Source of the DNA: Hyphomicrobiales bacterium
GTDB taxonomy: Bacteria; Pseudomonadota; Alphaproteobacteria; Rhizobiales; Beijerinckiaceae
Length of the DNA: 64,000 bases
Assembly: GCA_900470775.1 (NCBI GenBank)
Contig: UCBZ01000022.1
Coordinates: forward strand, 58,780 to 122,779
Direction: 5' to 3'
Shown here piece after piece: positions 8,946 to 15,907 of the stretch. Every line of letters starts with the position of its first letter. Within the stretch, counting starts at the first letter, position 1. Made by a program: the position numbers and the translations under genes. Under the pieces are notes generated by a model. It was not told the DNA's origin and searched no databases. It worked only from the letters and a program-made list of their open reading frames with translations.

Positions 8946-9557
8946 ATGTCCCTCGAATTCCTGCTGACCTCGCTCATCATCGTCGCCTCGCCCGGAACCG
9001 GCGCGCTCTACACCATCGCGGCGGGCCTGACGCGTGGATCACGGGCGAGCGTGCTTGCCGCCTTCGCCTGCACGCTGGGGATCGTGCCGCATCTCCTGGC
9101 CGCCATGGTCGGGCTCGCTGCGGTTCTTCACGCCAGCGCGCTTGCCTTCGCGATCGTGAAATATGCCGGTGTCGCCTATCTGCTGTTCATGGCCTGGCAG
9201 ACGCTGCAGGAACACGGTGCGCTCAAGGTCGAGACGAAGGCCGATCCGCGTTCCGCCTGGCGCGTGCTGCGCGACGGCATCGCGATCAATGTGCTCAATC
9301 CGAAGCTCTCGATCTTCTTCGTCGCCTTCCTGCCGCAGTTCATCGTCGCCGACGAGGCCGCGCCGCTGGCGCGCATGCTGGAGCTGTCAGGCGTGTTCAT
9401 GGCGATGACCTTCATCGTCTTCGCCCTCTACGGGCTGTTCGCGGCGGCGATGCGCGACCGCGTCATCGGCCGACCGCGCGTCATGGCCTGGCTGCGGCGC
9501 AGCTTCGCGGCGGCTTTCGTGGCGCTTGGAGCGAAGCTCGCCGTCACTGAACGATAG
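8946..9557 (+). CDS. LysE/RhtB-family amino-acid exporter
   Basis: A 203-aa inner-membrane exporter of the LysE family, which removes amino acids or derivatives from the cell. The family N-terminus is clear (LEFLLTSLIIVASPGTGALYTIAAGLTRGSRAS), followed by six predicted membrane segments, with the central NVLNPKLSIFFVAFLPQF signature near residues 115-135. The ATG at 8946 is preferred over an earlier in-frame start, which would overlap the upstream small gene. The substrate cannot be inferred. It precedes a YjbQ gene by 12 bases. Confidence 0.9.
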   Translation: MSLEFLLTSLIIVASPGTGALYTIAAGLTRGSRASVLAAFACTLGIVPHLLAAMVGLAAVLHASALAFAIVKYAGVAYLLFMAWQTLQEHGALKVETKADPRSAWRVLRDGIAINVLNPKLSIFFVAFLPQFIVADEAAPLARMLELSGVFMAMTFIVFALYGLFAAAMRDRVIGRPRVMAWLRRSFAAAFVALGAKLAVTER

Positions 9558-9569
9558 GCGAGGGCGAGG

Positions 9570-9995
9570 ATGCCGTCGCAGACCATCCTCGCGATCGAAA
9601 CGCGTGGGCCGGGGCTCTACGAGTTCACCGACCGCGTCGAGGACTTCGTCGCGCAGAGTGGCGTGGAAGCTGGGTTATTGACCCTGTTCGTGCGCCACAC
9701 CTCCTGCTCGCTGCTGATCCAGGAGAACGCCGATCCGGATGTGCGTGTTGATCTCGATGCGTTTTTCCGTCGGCTCGTGCCATCCGCCGATGATCCGGCG
9801 ATGGCTTACCTCGTCCATCGGGACGAGGGTCCCGACGACATGCCGGCCCATATCAAGGCGGCGCTGACGCCGGTGTCGCTGTCCATACCTGTCATGGACG
9901 GGCGCGTCGTGCTCGGCACCTGGCAGGGCATCTACCTCTTCGAGCACCGCGAGAGGCCGCACCGGCGCGAGGTCGTGCTGCATCTGGCGGGGTGA
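9570..9995 (+). CDS. YjbQ-family protein (secondary thiamine-phosphate synthase type)
   Basis: A 141-aa UPF0047/YjbQ protein. The family motifs are LFVRHTSCSLLIQENADP (with the His-Thr-Ser-Cys cluster near residue 43-47), DEGPDDMPAHIKAAL and LGTWQGIYLFEHR at the C-terminus. Members have weak thiamine-phosphate synthase activity; the physiological role is unsettled. It probably shares a transcript with the LysE-type exporter just upstream. Confidence 0.92.
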   Translation: MPSQTILAIETRGPGLYEFTDRVEDFVAQSGVEAGLLTLFVRHTSCSLLIQENADPDVRVDLDAFFRRLVPSADDPAMAYLVHRDEGPDDMPAHIKAALTPVSLSIPVMDGRVVLGTWQGIYLFEHRERPHRREVVLHLAG

Positions 9996-10079
9996 GCAGC
10001 CGGGGCCAGCAGCTTGGCATCAACGGCAAGGGCGGGTAGTTCTCCTGCCGCCCTTGCATCTCGCGCCGGAGAAAGCCCG

Positions 10080-10367
10080 ATGTCCTTCCTGAAATCCCTG
10101 TTCGGCGGCCGCAAGGCGGCGGATAACAAGCCGGCCGGCCCGGTCAAGAGCATAGAGCATAACGGCTTCACCATCCATGCGACGCCCTATCAGGAGGGCG
10201 GCCAGTGGCAGCTCTGTGGCCTCGTCGAGAAGACGGTCGACGGCGAACTCAAGAGCCATCGTTTCGTCCGCGCCGACCGTTTCCCCGGTGTGGCCGAAGC
10301 TGCCGATTTCACGCTGGTCAAGGGCCAGCAGCTCGTCGATCAGCAGGGCGAGGCGGTGTTCCGGTAG
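10080..10367 (+). CDS. HlyU-family protein
   Basis: A 95-aa HlyU domain protein, named for the Vibrio haemolysin regulator. In alphaproteobacteria it is a conserved small protein whose target is not established. The N-terminal MSFLKSLFGG is followed by the domain: SIEHNGFTIHATPYQEGGQWQLCG, then HRFVRADRFPG and a C-terminal KGQQLVDQQGEAVF. The ATG at 10080 is preferred over an upstream in-frame ATG at 10014 because MSFLKSLFGG is the usual family start. Confidence 0.85.
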   Translation: MSFLKSLFGGRKAADNKPAGPVKSIEHNGFTIHATPYQEGGQWQLCGLVEKTVDGELKSHRFVRADRFPGVAEAADFTLVKGQQLVDQQGEAVFR

Positions 10368-10422
10368 CCGCGACGGCGGTAGGCGCGACCTTTCGTCCGG
10401 GAACGCTTCGCGGGCTTGGTGG

Positions 10423-10449
10423 TTTTTCCGGGCATCATCCCCGGAAAAA
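10423..10449. promoter_or_regulatory. 10-bp-arm palindrome directly before a ribosome site
   Basis: TTTTTCCGGG (10423-10432) and CCCGGAAAAA (10440-10449) are perfect inverted arms with a 7-nt loop. The right arm touches the GGAGG ribosome site of the PfpI-like gene. No T tract follows on the plus strand, so a regulatory hairpin or operator is more likely than a plus-strand terminator. Confidence 0.5.
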
Positions 10450-10460
10450 GGAGGCTGCCC

Positions 10461-11060
10461 ATGAGCGCCGTATTCACGACGAACAGCCCTGCAGCCAAGA
10501 GCAGTCTTGCAGGCAAGAGCATTCTCATCCTCGCCACCAACGGCTTCGAGCAGTCGGAGCTCGACATCCCCCACACCAAGCTGAAAGAGGCCGGTGCGAC
10601 CGTCCATGTCGCCTCGCCCGAGGCCGGCGAGATCACCGGTTGGGATCAGAAGGACTGGGGCAAGGCCGTCAAGGTCGACCGGACGCTCGATGAGGTCAGT
10701 GCCGACGCCTATGACGCCATCGTCCTGCCCGGCGGGCAGATGAACCCCGACACGCTGCGCGGCAATCCCAAGGCGCTGAGCCTGATCAAGACCTTCTTCC
10801 AGCAGGGCAAGGTCGTGGCGGCGGTGTGCCACGCGCCCTGGTTGCTGATCGACACCGGCATCGCCGAGGGGCGCAGGCTGACCTCCTACAAGACGATCCG
10901 GCAGGACATGATCAATGCTGGCGCGCAGTGGGAGGATTCCACCGTTGTGGCGGACAACGGCGTCGTGACCTCGCGCAATCCCGGTGATCTTCTCGCCTTC
11001 GTCGCCAAGATCATCGAGGAGGTCAACGAGGGCCGCCACGAGCGCCGGGCTGCGGCCTGA
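10461..11060 (+). CDS. DJ-1/PfpI-family type 1 glutamine-amidotransferase-like protein
   Basis: A 199-aa member of the DJ-1/PfpI superfamily, which includes stress-related deglycase/chaperone-like and peptidase-annotated enzymes. The flavodoxin-like core starts at SILILATNGFEQSELDIP (a Glu in the nucleophile-elbow network). It continues with YDAIVLPGGQMNPDTLR and the nucleophile Cys123 in AAVCHAPWLLID, then LTSYKTIRQDM and DNGVVTSRNPGDL. The ATG at 10461 follows GGAGG with good spacing. It stands alone downstream of hlyU. Confidence 0.9.
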   Translation: MSAVFTTNSPAAKSSLAGKSILILATNGFEQSELDIPHTKLKEAGATVHVASPEAGEITGWDQKDWGKAVKVDRTLDEVSADAYDAIVLPGGQMNPDTLRGNPKALSLIKTFFQQGKVVAAVCHAPWLLIDTGIAEGRRLTSYKTIRQDMINAGAQWEDSTVVADNGVVTSRNPGDLLAFVAKIIEEVNEGRHERRAAA

Positions 11061-11108
11061 TCTGGACGGACGCGCCCTGACGGTCGGAGCGCGTCTTGTC
11101 GCCCGGGC

Positions 11109-12095
11109 TCAGGGCTGGATGACGATCGCGCCGGTCGTGGCGCGGCCTTCGGCCGCCCTGTGCGCCGCGACGATGTCGTCGAGCTTGAAGCGCGCTCCAA
11201 TGTCGATCCTGACCTTGCCGTCCGCAATCGCCGCGAAGAGGTCGGCGGCATTGGCGCGGAAGGTCTCCGGGTCGGCATTGTGCGGGAAGACCGAGGGGCG
11301 GGTCAGGAACAGGCAGCCCTTCTTGTTGAGCAGATCAGGCGCGATCGCGGGGGCGGGACCCGAGGCCGCGCCATAGGAGACCACCAGACCGAAGGGGGCG
11401 GTCAGATCGAGCGAGTGCAGCAGTGTGTCCTTGCCGACAGCATCATAGACCACGCGGGCCTTGCGGCCGCCGGTCGCCGCGAGCAGGGCTTCCGGCCAGC
11501 CGGGCTTCGAATAGTCGATCGCGATCGCGCAGCCGGCCTGTCTGGCGATCTCGCATTTCTCCGTCGAGCTCGCGGTGCCGACGACCTCGGCGCCAAGCGC
11601 CTTGCCCCACCGGCTCAGGATTTGCCCGACGCCGCCGGCGGCTGAATGCACGAGGATCAGGTCGCCGGGCTGGACCGCATAGGTCCGCCGCAACAGGTAT
11701 TGTGCCGTCATGCCCTTGAAGAGCAGCGATGCTGCCGCCTCGTCTCCGATCGCATCGGGCAGAACCACGAGCTTGTCGGCCGCGACGTTGCGGCGGTCCG
11801 CATAGGCGCCGACGCCGGCGTTCATATAGGCGACGCGGTCGCCCGGTTTAACGGCCGTCACGCCAGGCCCGACCGACTCGACCACGCCGGCAGCCTCGAA
11901 GCCGAGCCCGGTCGGCGTCGGCAGAGGATAGACGCCGCTGCGCTGGTAGATGTCGATGAAATTGAAGCCGATCGCGGTCTGCCGCAATTGGGCCTCGCCC
12001 GCCGCCGGGGCTCCGATGTCGATCGTCTCGACCTTCATCACCTCGGCCCCACCGAAGCCGTGCAGCTGCACCGACCTTGCCTGCGTCATCGTCAT
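11109..12095 (-). CDS. Zinc-free quinone oxidoreductase (MDR family)
   Basis: A 328-aa medium-chain dehydrogenase/reductase of the NADPH:quinone reductase group. The N-terminal GroES-like part contains GFNFIDIYQRSGVYPLPTPTG and GVGAYADRRNV. The Rossmann part has LLFKGMTAQYLLRRTYAVQPGDLILVHSAAGGVGQILSRWGKALGA, followed by RVVYDAVGKDTL. The structural zinc Cys cluster of alcohol dehydrogenases is missing, as expected for quinone reductases. The divergent HTH gene 108 bp away probably controls it. Confidence 0.93.
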   Translation of the reverse strand: MTMTQARSVQLHGFGGAEVMKVETIDIGAPAAGEAQLRQTAIGFNFIDIYQRSGVYPLPTPTGLGFEAAGVVESVGPGVTAVKPGDRVAYMNAGVGAYADRRNVAADKLVVLPDAIGDEAAASLLFKGMTAQYLLRRTYAVQPGDLILVHSAAGGVGQILSRWGKALGAEVVGTASSTEKCEIARQAGCAIAIDYSKPGWPEALLAATGGRKARVVYDAVGKDTLLHSLDLTAPFGLVVSYGAASGPAPAIAPDLLNKKGCLFLTRPSVFPHNADPETFRANAADLFAAIADGKVRIDIGARFKLDDIVAAHRAAEGRATTGAIVIQP

Positions 12096-12173
12096 CGTCT
12101 CCGAAAGCGTTGCATGGGAGCTGGCTGAGAACGGCCGGCCATGTCATCACGGCTGCAGGATAGGACCGATCCA

Positions 12174-12193
12174 GGTATGATGTAAATCGTACC
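12174..12193. promoter_or_regulatory. Near-perfect palindrome between divergent genes
   Basis: GGTATGATGTAAATCGTACC reads as a 20-bp palindrome with two mismatched base pairs. It lies between the quinone oxidoreductase gene and the divergent regulator, close to the latter's start, and is a candidate operator. Confidence 0.45.
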
Positions 12194-12209
12194 TCTGGAG
12201 CATGTGACG

Positions 12210-12575
12210 ATGCCTGACGCCGAAGGGCACCCCTTTGTCGAGGACATGGAGCTGGGCGCGATCTTCGCCGCGCTGGCCGATCCCCTGCGCCGGCGCGTGG
12301 TGCAGATCCTGGCCTGCGAGGCCCAGGACGACACACGGCTTTGCAACAGCTTCGGCCTGCCGGTCTCGAAAGCGACGCGGACCCACCACTTCCGAATCCT
12401 GCGCGAGGCCGGCCTGATCCGGCAGACCGATCTCGGGAACGGGCGCTCCAACCGGCTGCGGCGGGAGGAGCTGGAGGCGCGCTTTCCGGGCCTCATCGCG
12501 CTCGTGCTTGCTGGCGGCGAAGCTGCGGTGGCACCTCTCTGCGTGAGTGCCTCAGCCGAGCCCGACACACGCTGA
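12210..12575 (+). CDS. ArsR-like winged-helix regulator
   Basis: A 121-aa HTH regulator: IFAALADPLRRRVVQILACE starts an ArsR-type DNA-binding domain, continued by FGLPVSKATRTHHFRILREAGLIRQTD and a short wing with NRLRREELEARFPG. No metal-site Cys pair is evident in the usual positions. A GTG at 12204 also opens the frame; the ATG at 12210 has GGAG at 9-base spacing. It is transcribed divergently from the quinone reductase with a palindrome between them, consistent with redox or electrophile control, which is inference. Confidence 0.85.
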   Translation: MPDAEGHPFVEDMELGAIFAALADPLRRRVVQILACEAQDDTRLCNSFGLPVSKATRTHHFRILREAGLIRQTDLGNGRSNRLRREELEARFPGLIALVLAGGEAAVAPLCVSASAEPDTR

Positions 12576-12677
12576 AGGCCGTGCCGCCCTGCGGTGGCGA
12601 CGCTTGTCGGGACGGACCACGCCGCCTAAGCCTCGTTTCAGAGAAAACCGCTCCACAGAAGCGGCGAGCGAGGAAAC

Positions 12678-13940
12678 ATGGTCGTCGAGACAGCGCCTGT
12701 CGGGCCGGATGCCGCCCGCTACGCACCCGATTCATCCTATGCGTGGCTGCGGCTGGCGGTGTCGCTGCTGGTGGGCACCGCGGCCTGCGTCGGCACCTGG
12801 TCGGTGGTCGTGGTGCTGCCCTCGGTGCAGACCGAATTCGGCACGCTACGGGCCGGTGCCGCGCTGCCCTATACCTGCGTGATGCTCGGCTTCGGCTTTG
12901 GCAACATCGCCATGGGTCGGGTCGCCGATCGCTACGGCATCATCGTGCCGATCGTGCTCGGCGCGCTGCTGCTCGGCTCCGGCTATATCCTGGCCGGCAT
13001 GGCCGAGAGCCTGTGGCAGTTCGCGCTGGTCCATCTGCTGCTGATCGGAGTCGGCGGTGGCGCCGGCTTCGCGCCGCTGATCGCGGATCTCTCGCACTGG
13101 TTTCGCCGGCATCGCGGGCTCGCCGTCGTCTTCGGTGCCTCCGGCAGCTATCTCGCGGGCGTGATCTGGCCACAGGTCATCACCTGGGGCCTGACTCATC
13201 ATGGCTGGCGCGCGACGCATATCGGCATCGGCATCGCCGTGCTCGTCATCATGCTGCCCCTGGCCACCTTCTTCCGTCGCCGGCCTTCGGCCGAGAGCAT
13301 CGCGGCCGACGAGGCCGCGAGCGCAGGCGCACGCGGCGATCTCGGCCTCTCGGCCAATCAACTGCAGTGGCTGCTGGCCGTCGCGGGCTTCTCCTGCTGC
13401 GTCGCGATGGCGATGCCGCAGGTCCATATCGTCGCCTATTGTGGCGATCTCGGCTATGGCGTGGCGCGCGGCGCCGAGATGCTGTCGCTGATGCTGGGCC
13501 TGGGCATCCTCAGCCGGATCGGCTCGGGTTTCGTCGCCGACCGGATCGGCGGGGCGGCGACGCTGGCGCTGGGCTCACTGATGCAGGGGCTGGCGCTGTT
13601 CCTCTATCTCTGGTTCGACGGGCTGACCTCGCTGTTCATCGTCACCGGCATCTTCGGCCTGTTCCAGGGGGGCATCGTGCCGATGTATGCGGTGATCATC
13701 CGCGAATACCTGCCGGCGCGGGAGGCCGGCATGCGCATCGGCATCGTGATGTCGGCGACGATCCTCGGCATGGCCTTCGGCGGCTATGTCTCGGGCGCAA
13801 TCTTCGACGCCTTCGCCTCCTACCGCGCGGCTTTCCTCAACGGGCTGGCCTGGAACCTGGTCAACCTCACCGTGGTCTGCTGGCTGATGATGCGGGCAAG
13901 GCGGAAGACGCCTGAGCATTCGACTCCGACGGCCGCCTGA
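12678..13940 (+). CDS. MFS transporter
   Basis: A 420-aa major facilitator with about 12 hydrophobic segments. The first segment is LRLAVSLLVGTAACVGTWSVVVVLP. The loop 2-3 motif reads GNIAMGRVADRYGIIVPIVLG, and the symmetric motif in the second half reads ILSRIGSGFVADRIGGAATLALG. The central loop near residues 195-225 is hydrophilic. The style resembles monocarboxylate/oxalate-type MFS carriers, but the substrate is not determinable. It has no obvious operon partner. ACGGGA-CT-TCCCGT at 13940-13953 forms a small palindrome at the gene end that may help terminate transcription. Confidence 0.9.
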   Translation: MVVETAPVGPDAARYAPDSSYAWLRLAVSLLVGTAACVGTWSVVVVLPSVQTEFGTLRAGAALPYTCVMLGFGFGNIAMGRVADRYGIIVPIVLGALLLGSGYILAGMAESLWQFALVHLLLIGVGGGAGFAPLIADLSHWFRRHRGLAVVFGASGSYLAGVIWPQVITWGLTHHGWRATHIGIGIAVLVIMLPLATFFRRRPSAESIAADEAASAGARGDLGLSANQLQWLLAVAGFSCCVAMAMPQVHIVAYCGDLGYGVARGAEMLSLMLGLGILSRIGSGFVADRIGGAATLALGSLMQGLALFLYLWFDGLTSLFIVTGIFGLFQGGIVPMYAVIIREYLPAREAGMRIGIVMSATILGMAFGGYVSGAIFDAFASYRAAFLNGLAWNLVNLTVVCWLMMRARRKTPEHSTPTAA

Positions 13941-14066
13941 CGGGACTTCCCGTGCAAGGCGTCATTGATGTTTCCTTGTTCTCGTTGGGCTTGACGCCAG
14001 CCTGCGGCACGTCAGAAGTCGGCGCAACCACAAGCCGCCCGCACAAGCCGCCCGAGGATTAAGTCC

Positions 14067-15092
14067 ATGCTCCTGACCACCATCGCCGGTAGCCTGCCCA
14101 AGCCGACCTGGCTCGCCGAGTCCGAGCGGCTCTGGGCGCCCTGGAAGCTTGAGGGCATTGCCCTGCAGGAGGGCCGGCGCGATGCGACGATCCTGTCGGT
14201 GAAGCTGCAGGAGGATGCCGGGATCGACATCGTCGGCGATGGCGAGCAGGCGCGGGTGCATTTCGTCCATGGCTTCCTGGCCAATCTCGGCGGGATCGAT
14301 TTCGACAAGAAGACGATCATGGGCATCCGCAACAACCGCTACGACGCGGAGGTGCCGACCGTGACGGGCGCGATCCATCGCAAGGGGCCTGTCCACAGCA
14401 TGGAGGCGCAGGCCGCGCGCGCCCACACCACCCACAAGCTGAAATTCACGCTGCCCGGGCCGATGACGATCGTCGACACGATCGCCGACGAGCATTACGG
14501 CCGCCGCGAGGACCTCGCCATGGCGTTCGCGGCCGTGCTGAACGAGGAGGCGCATGAGCTTCAGGCGCTGGGCGTCGATGTCATCCAGTTCGATGAGCCG
14601 GCCTTCAACGTCTATATGAAGGAGGTGCCGGACTGGGGCATCGCCTGCCTGGAGCGGGCCGCGCAGGGCCTGACGGCCAAGACCGCCGTCCATATCTGCT
14701 ATGGCTACGGCATCAAGGCCAACAACGACTGGAAGGCGACGCTCGGCGCGGAGTGGCGCCATTACGAGCAGACCTTCCCGGCGATCGCCAAAAGCTCGAT
14801 CGACCAGGTCTCGCTGGAGTGCCGCAACTCCAAGGTGCCGCTCGACCTGATCAAGCTGCTCGACGGCAAGGATGTCCTGGCCGGTGCGATCGACGTCGCC
14901 TCTAATGCGATCGAGACGCCCGAGGAGGTCGCCGCCACGATCCGCGCCGCACTCGCCTTCGTGGCGCCCGAGAAGCTCTATCCCTGCACCAATTGCGGGC
15001 TCGCGCCGATGACCTCCGAGGTCGCCTATGGCAAGCTCGCGGCGCTGGCAGCGGGCGCAGCCCTGGTGCGCAAGGAACTGGGCGCGGCCTGA
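14067..15092 (+). CDS. Short MetE-like methionine synthase (catalytic-domain-only)
   Basis: A 341-aa protein matching only the C-terminal catalytic half of cobalamin-independent methionine synthase, whereas the full enzyme is about 750 aa. Zinc-site residues are visible: the His/Cys of AVHICYGYG near residues 211-213 and a Cys of CTNCGLAPM near 309, with a Glu-containing segment QVSLECRN. The N-terminus LLTTIAGSLPKPTWLAE is the conserved start of this stand-alone form. It probably transfers a methyl group to homocysteine or a related thiol, from a donor that may differ from methyl-THF-polyglutamate. Nothing recognisable as a riboswitch is seen upstream. Confidence 0.85.
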   Translation: MLLTTIAGSLPKPTWLAESERLWAPWKLEGIALQEGRRDATILSVKLQEDAGIDIVGDGEQARVHFVHGFLANLGGIDFDKKTIMGIRNNRYDAEVPTVTGAIHRKGPVHSMEAQAARAHTTHKLKFTLPGPMTIVDTIADEHYGRREDLAMAFAAVLNEEAHELQALGVDVIQFDEPAFNVYMKEVPDWGIACLERAAQGLTAKTAVHICYGYGIKANNDWKATLGAEWRHYEQTFPAIAKSSIDQVSLECRNSKVPLDLIKLLDGKDVLAGAIDVASNAIETPEEVAATIRAALAFVAPEKLYPCTNCGLAPMTSEVAYGKLAALAAGAALVRKELGAA

Positions 15093-15182
15093 GCCCCACG
15101 CCTTGGCCGCTGTTCGTTTCGGTGTGGCGGGCGCGCCTCGGGCCATGCTCCAATGTCGGGGAAACGATGAGGGGGAGAGCCA

Positions 15183-15596
15183 ATGACGACCGAAGCCGGA
15201 GTTGCCCGTGACGAGGCACCACGCGGCAACCTGACGGTTCGCATCAATGCGATGCCGGCCGACACCAACGCCAATGGCGACATCTTCGGTGGCTGGGTGA
15301 TGTCGCGCATGGACGCGGCCGGCGGCATCGCCGGCGTCGACCGGGCGCAGGGGCGCGTCGTCACCATCGCGGTCGATGCGATGACCTTCATTCGGCCGGT
15401 CAAGGTCGGCGACGTGCTCAGCGTCTATACCGAGGTCGAGGCGGTCGGGCGCACCTCGATGAAGATCCATGTCGAGGCCTGGGCGCGGCGCTTCCGCACC
15501 ACGATCCATGAGAAGGTCACGGATGCGACCTTCACCTTCGTGGCGATCGACGAGGAGGGGCGGCCGCGGCCCGTCCCGAAGCCGCCCGAAGACTGA
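15183..15596 (+). CDS. Acyl-CoA thioesterase (hotdog fold, YciA-like)
   Basis: A 137-aa single-hotdog thioesterase. The conserved N-terminal block reads MPADTNANGDIFGGWVMSRMDAAGGIAG, with the catalytic Asp in it. The second block is VDAMTFIRPVKVGDVLSVYTEVEAVGRTSMKIHVE. The size and motifs fit the YciA/acyl-CoA hydrolase group, which cleaves acyl-CoA esters in the cytoplasm. The ATG follows GGGGGAGAG. It has no operon partners. Confidence 0.92.
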   Translation: MTTEAGVARDEAPRGNLTVRINAMPADTNANGDIFGGWVMSRMDAAGGIAGVDRAQGRVVTIAVDAMTFIRPVKVGDVLSVYTEVEAVGRTSMKIHVEAWARRFRTTIHEKVTDATFTFVAIDEEGRPRPVPKPPED

Positions 15597-15907
15597 GCCG
15601 ATCTGGTCGCCGGCCGGCCGCACCTCAAGCCGTATCCTAACAAGAGATGAAGCCGCCTTCCGCTCCGGTGATTCAGAAGAATCCGCTGGCTTAAGCGTTC
15701 TTTAAGCGCATTTGACCGATCTTGAATCCGAACAAGGATCTCGCTGACCGGCAGGTTGAGGCGCGGGCCGGTTCGGGGGCTTGTCTGTCGTTTGCCGTGT
15801 CGCGCGGCGAGGACAGCCGGTTTTGCGCGGTCGACGGCCTGTGGCCGGCGCGCATGCCTCGCACCAGTGTGCTGCCTTATGTGTCGTGGCGCATTCGGAG
15901 AGCATCG
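15597..15907. other. Non-coding region before the chemoreceptor gene
   Basis: About 310 bp with no convincing gene. The frame of the chemoreceptor is open back to 15722, but that extension lacks the membrane-anchor character of a receptor start. Two copies of TTAAGCG (15691-15697 and 15702-15708) are spaced 11 bp apart, one helical turn, and could be a regulator site. Confidence 0.5.

Noticed and set aside
12341-13915. A 524-aa plus-strand frame overlapping the MFS gene
   Set aside because: Arg/Gly-rich translation of the wrong frame; the MFS frame has the transmembrane pattern.
13941-14066. SAM or cobalamin riboswitch before the MetE-like gene
   Set aside because: Only a short palindrome and a weak GGCGTCA/TGACGCC pairing with a 27-nt loop are present; the conserved core of known riboswitches is not recognisable.
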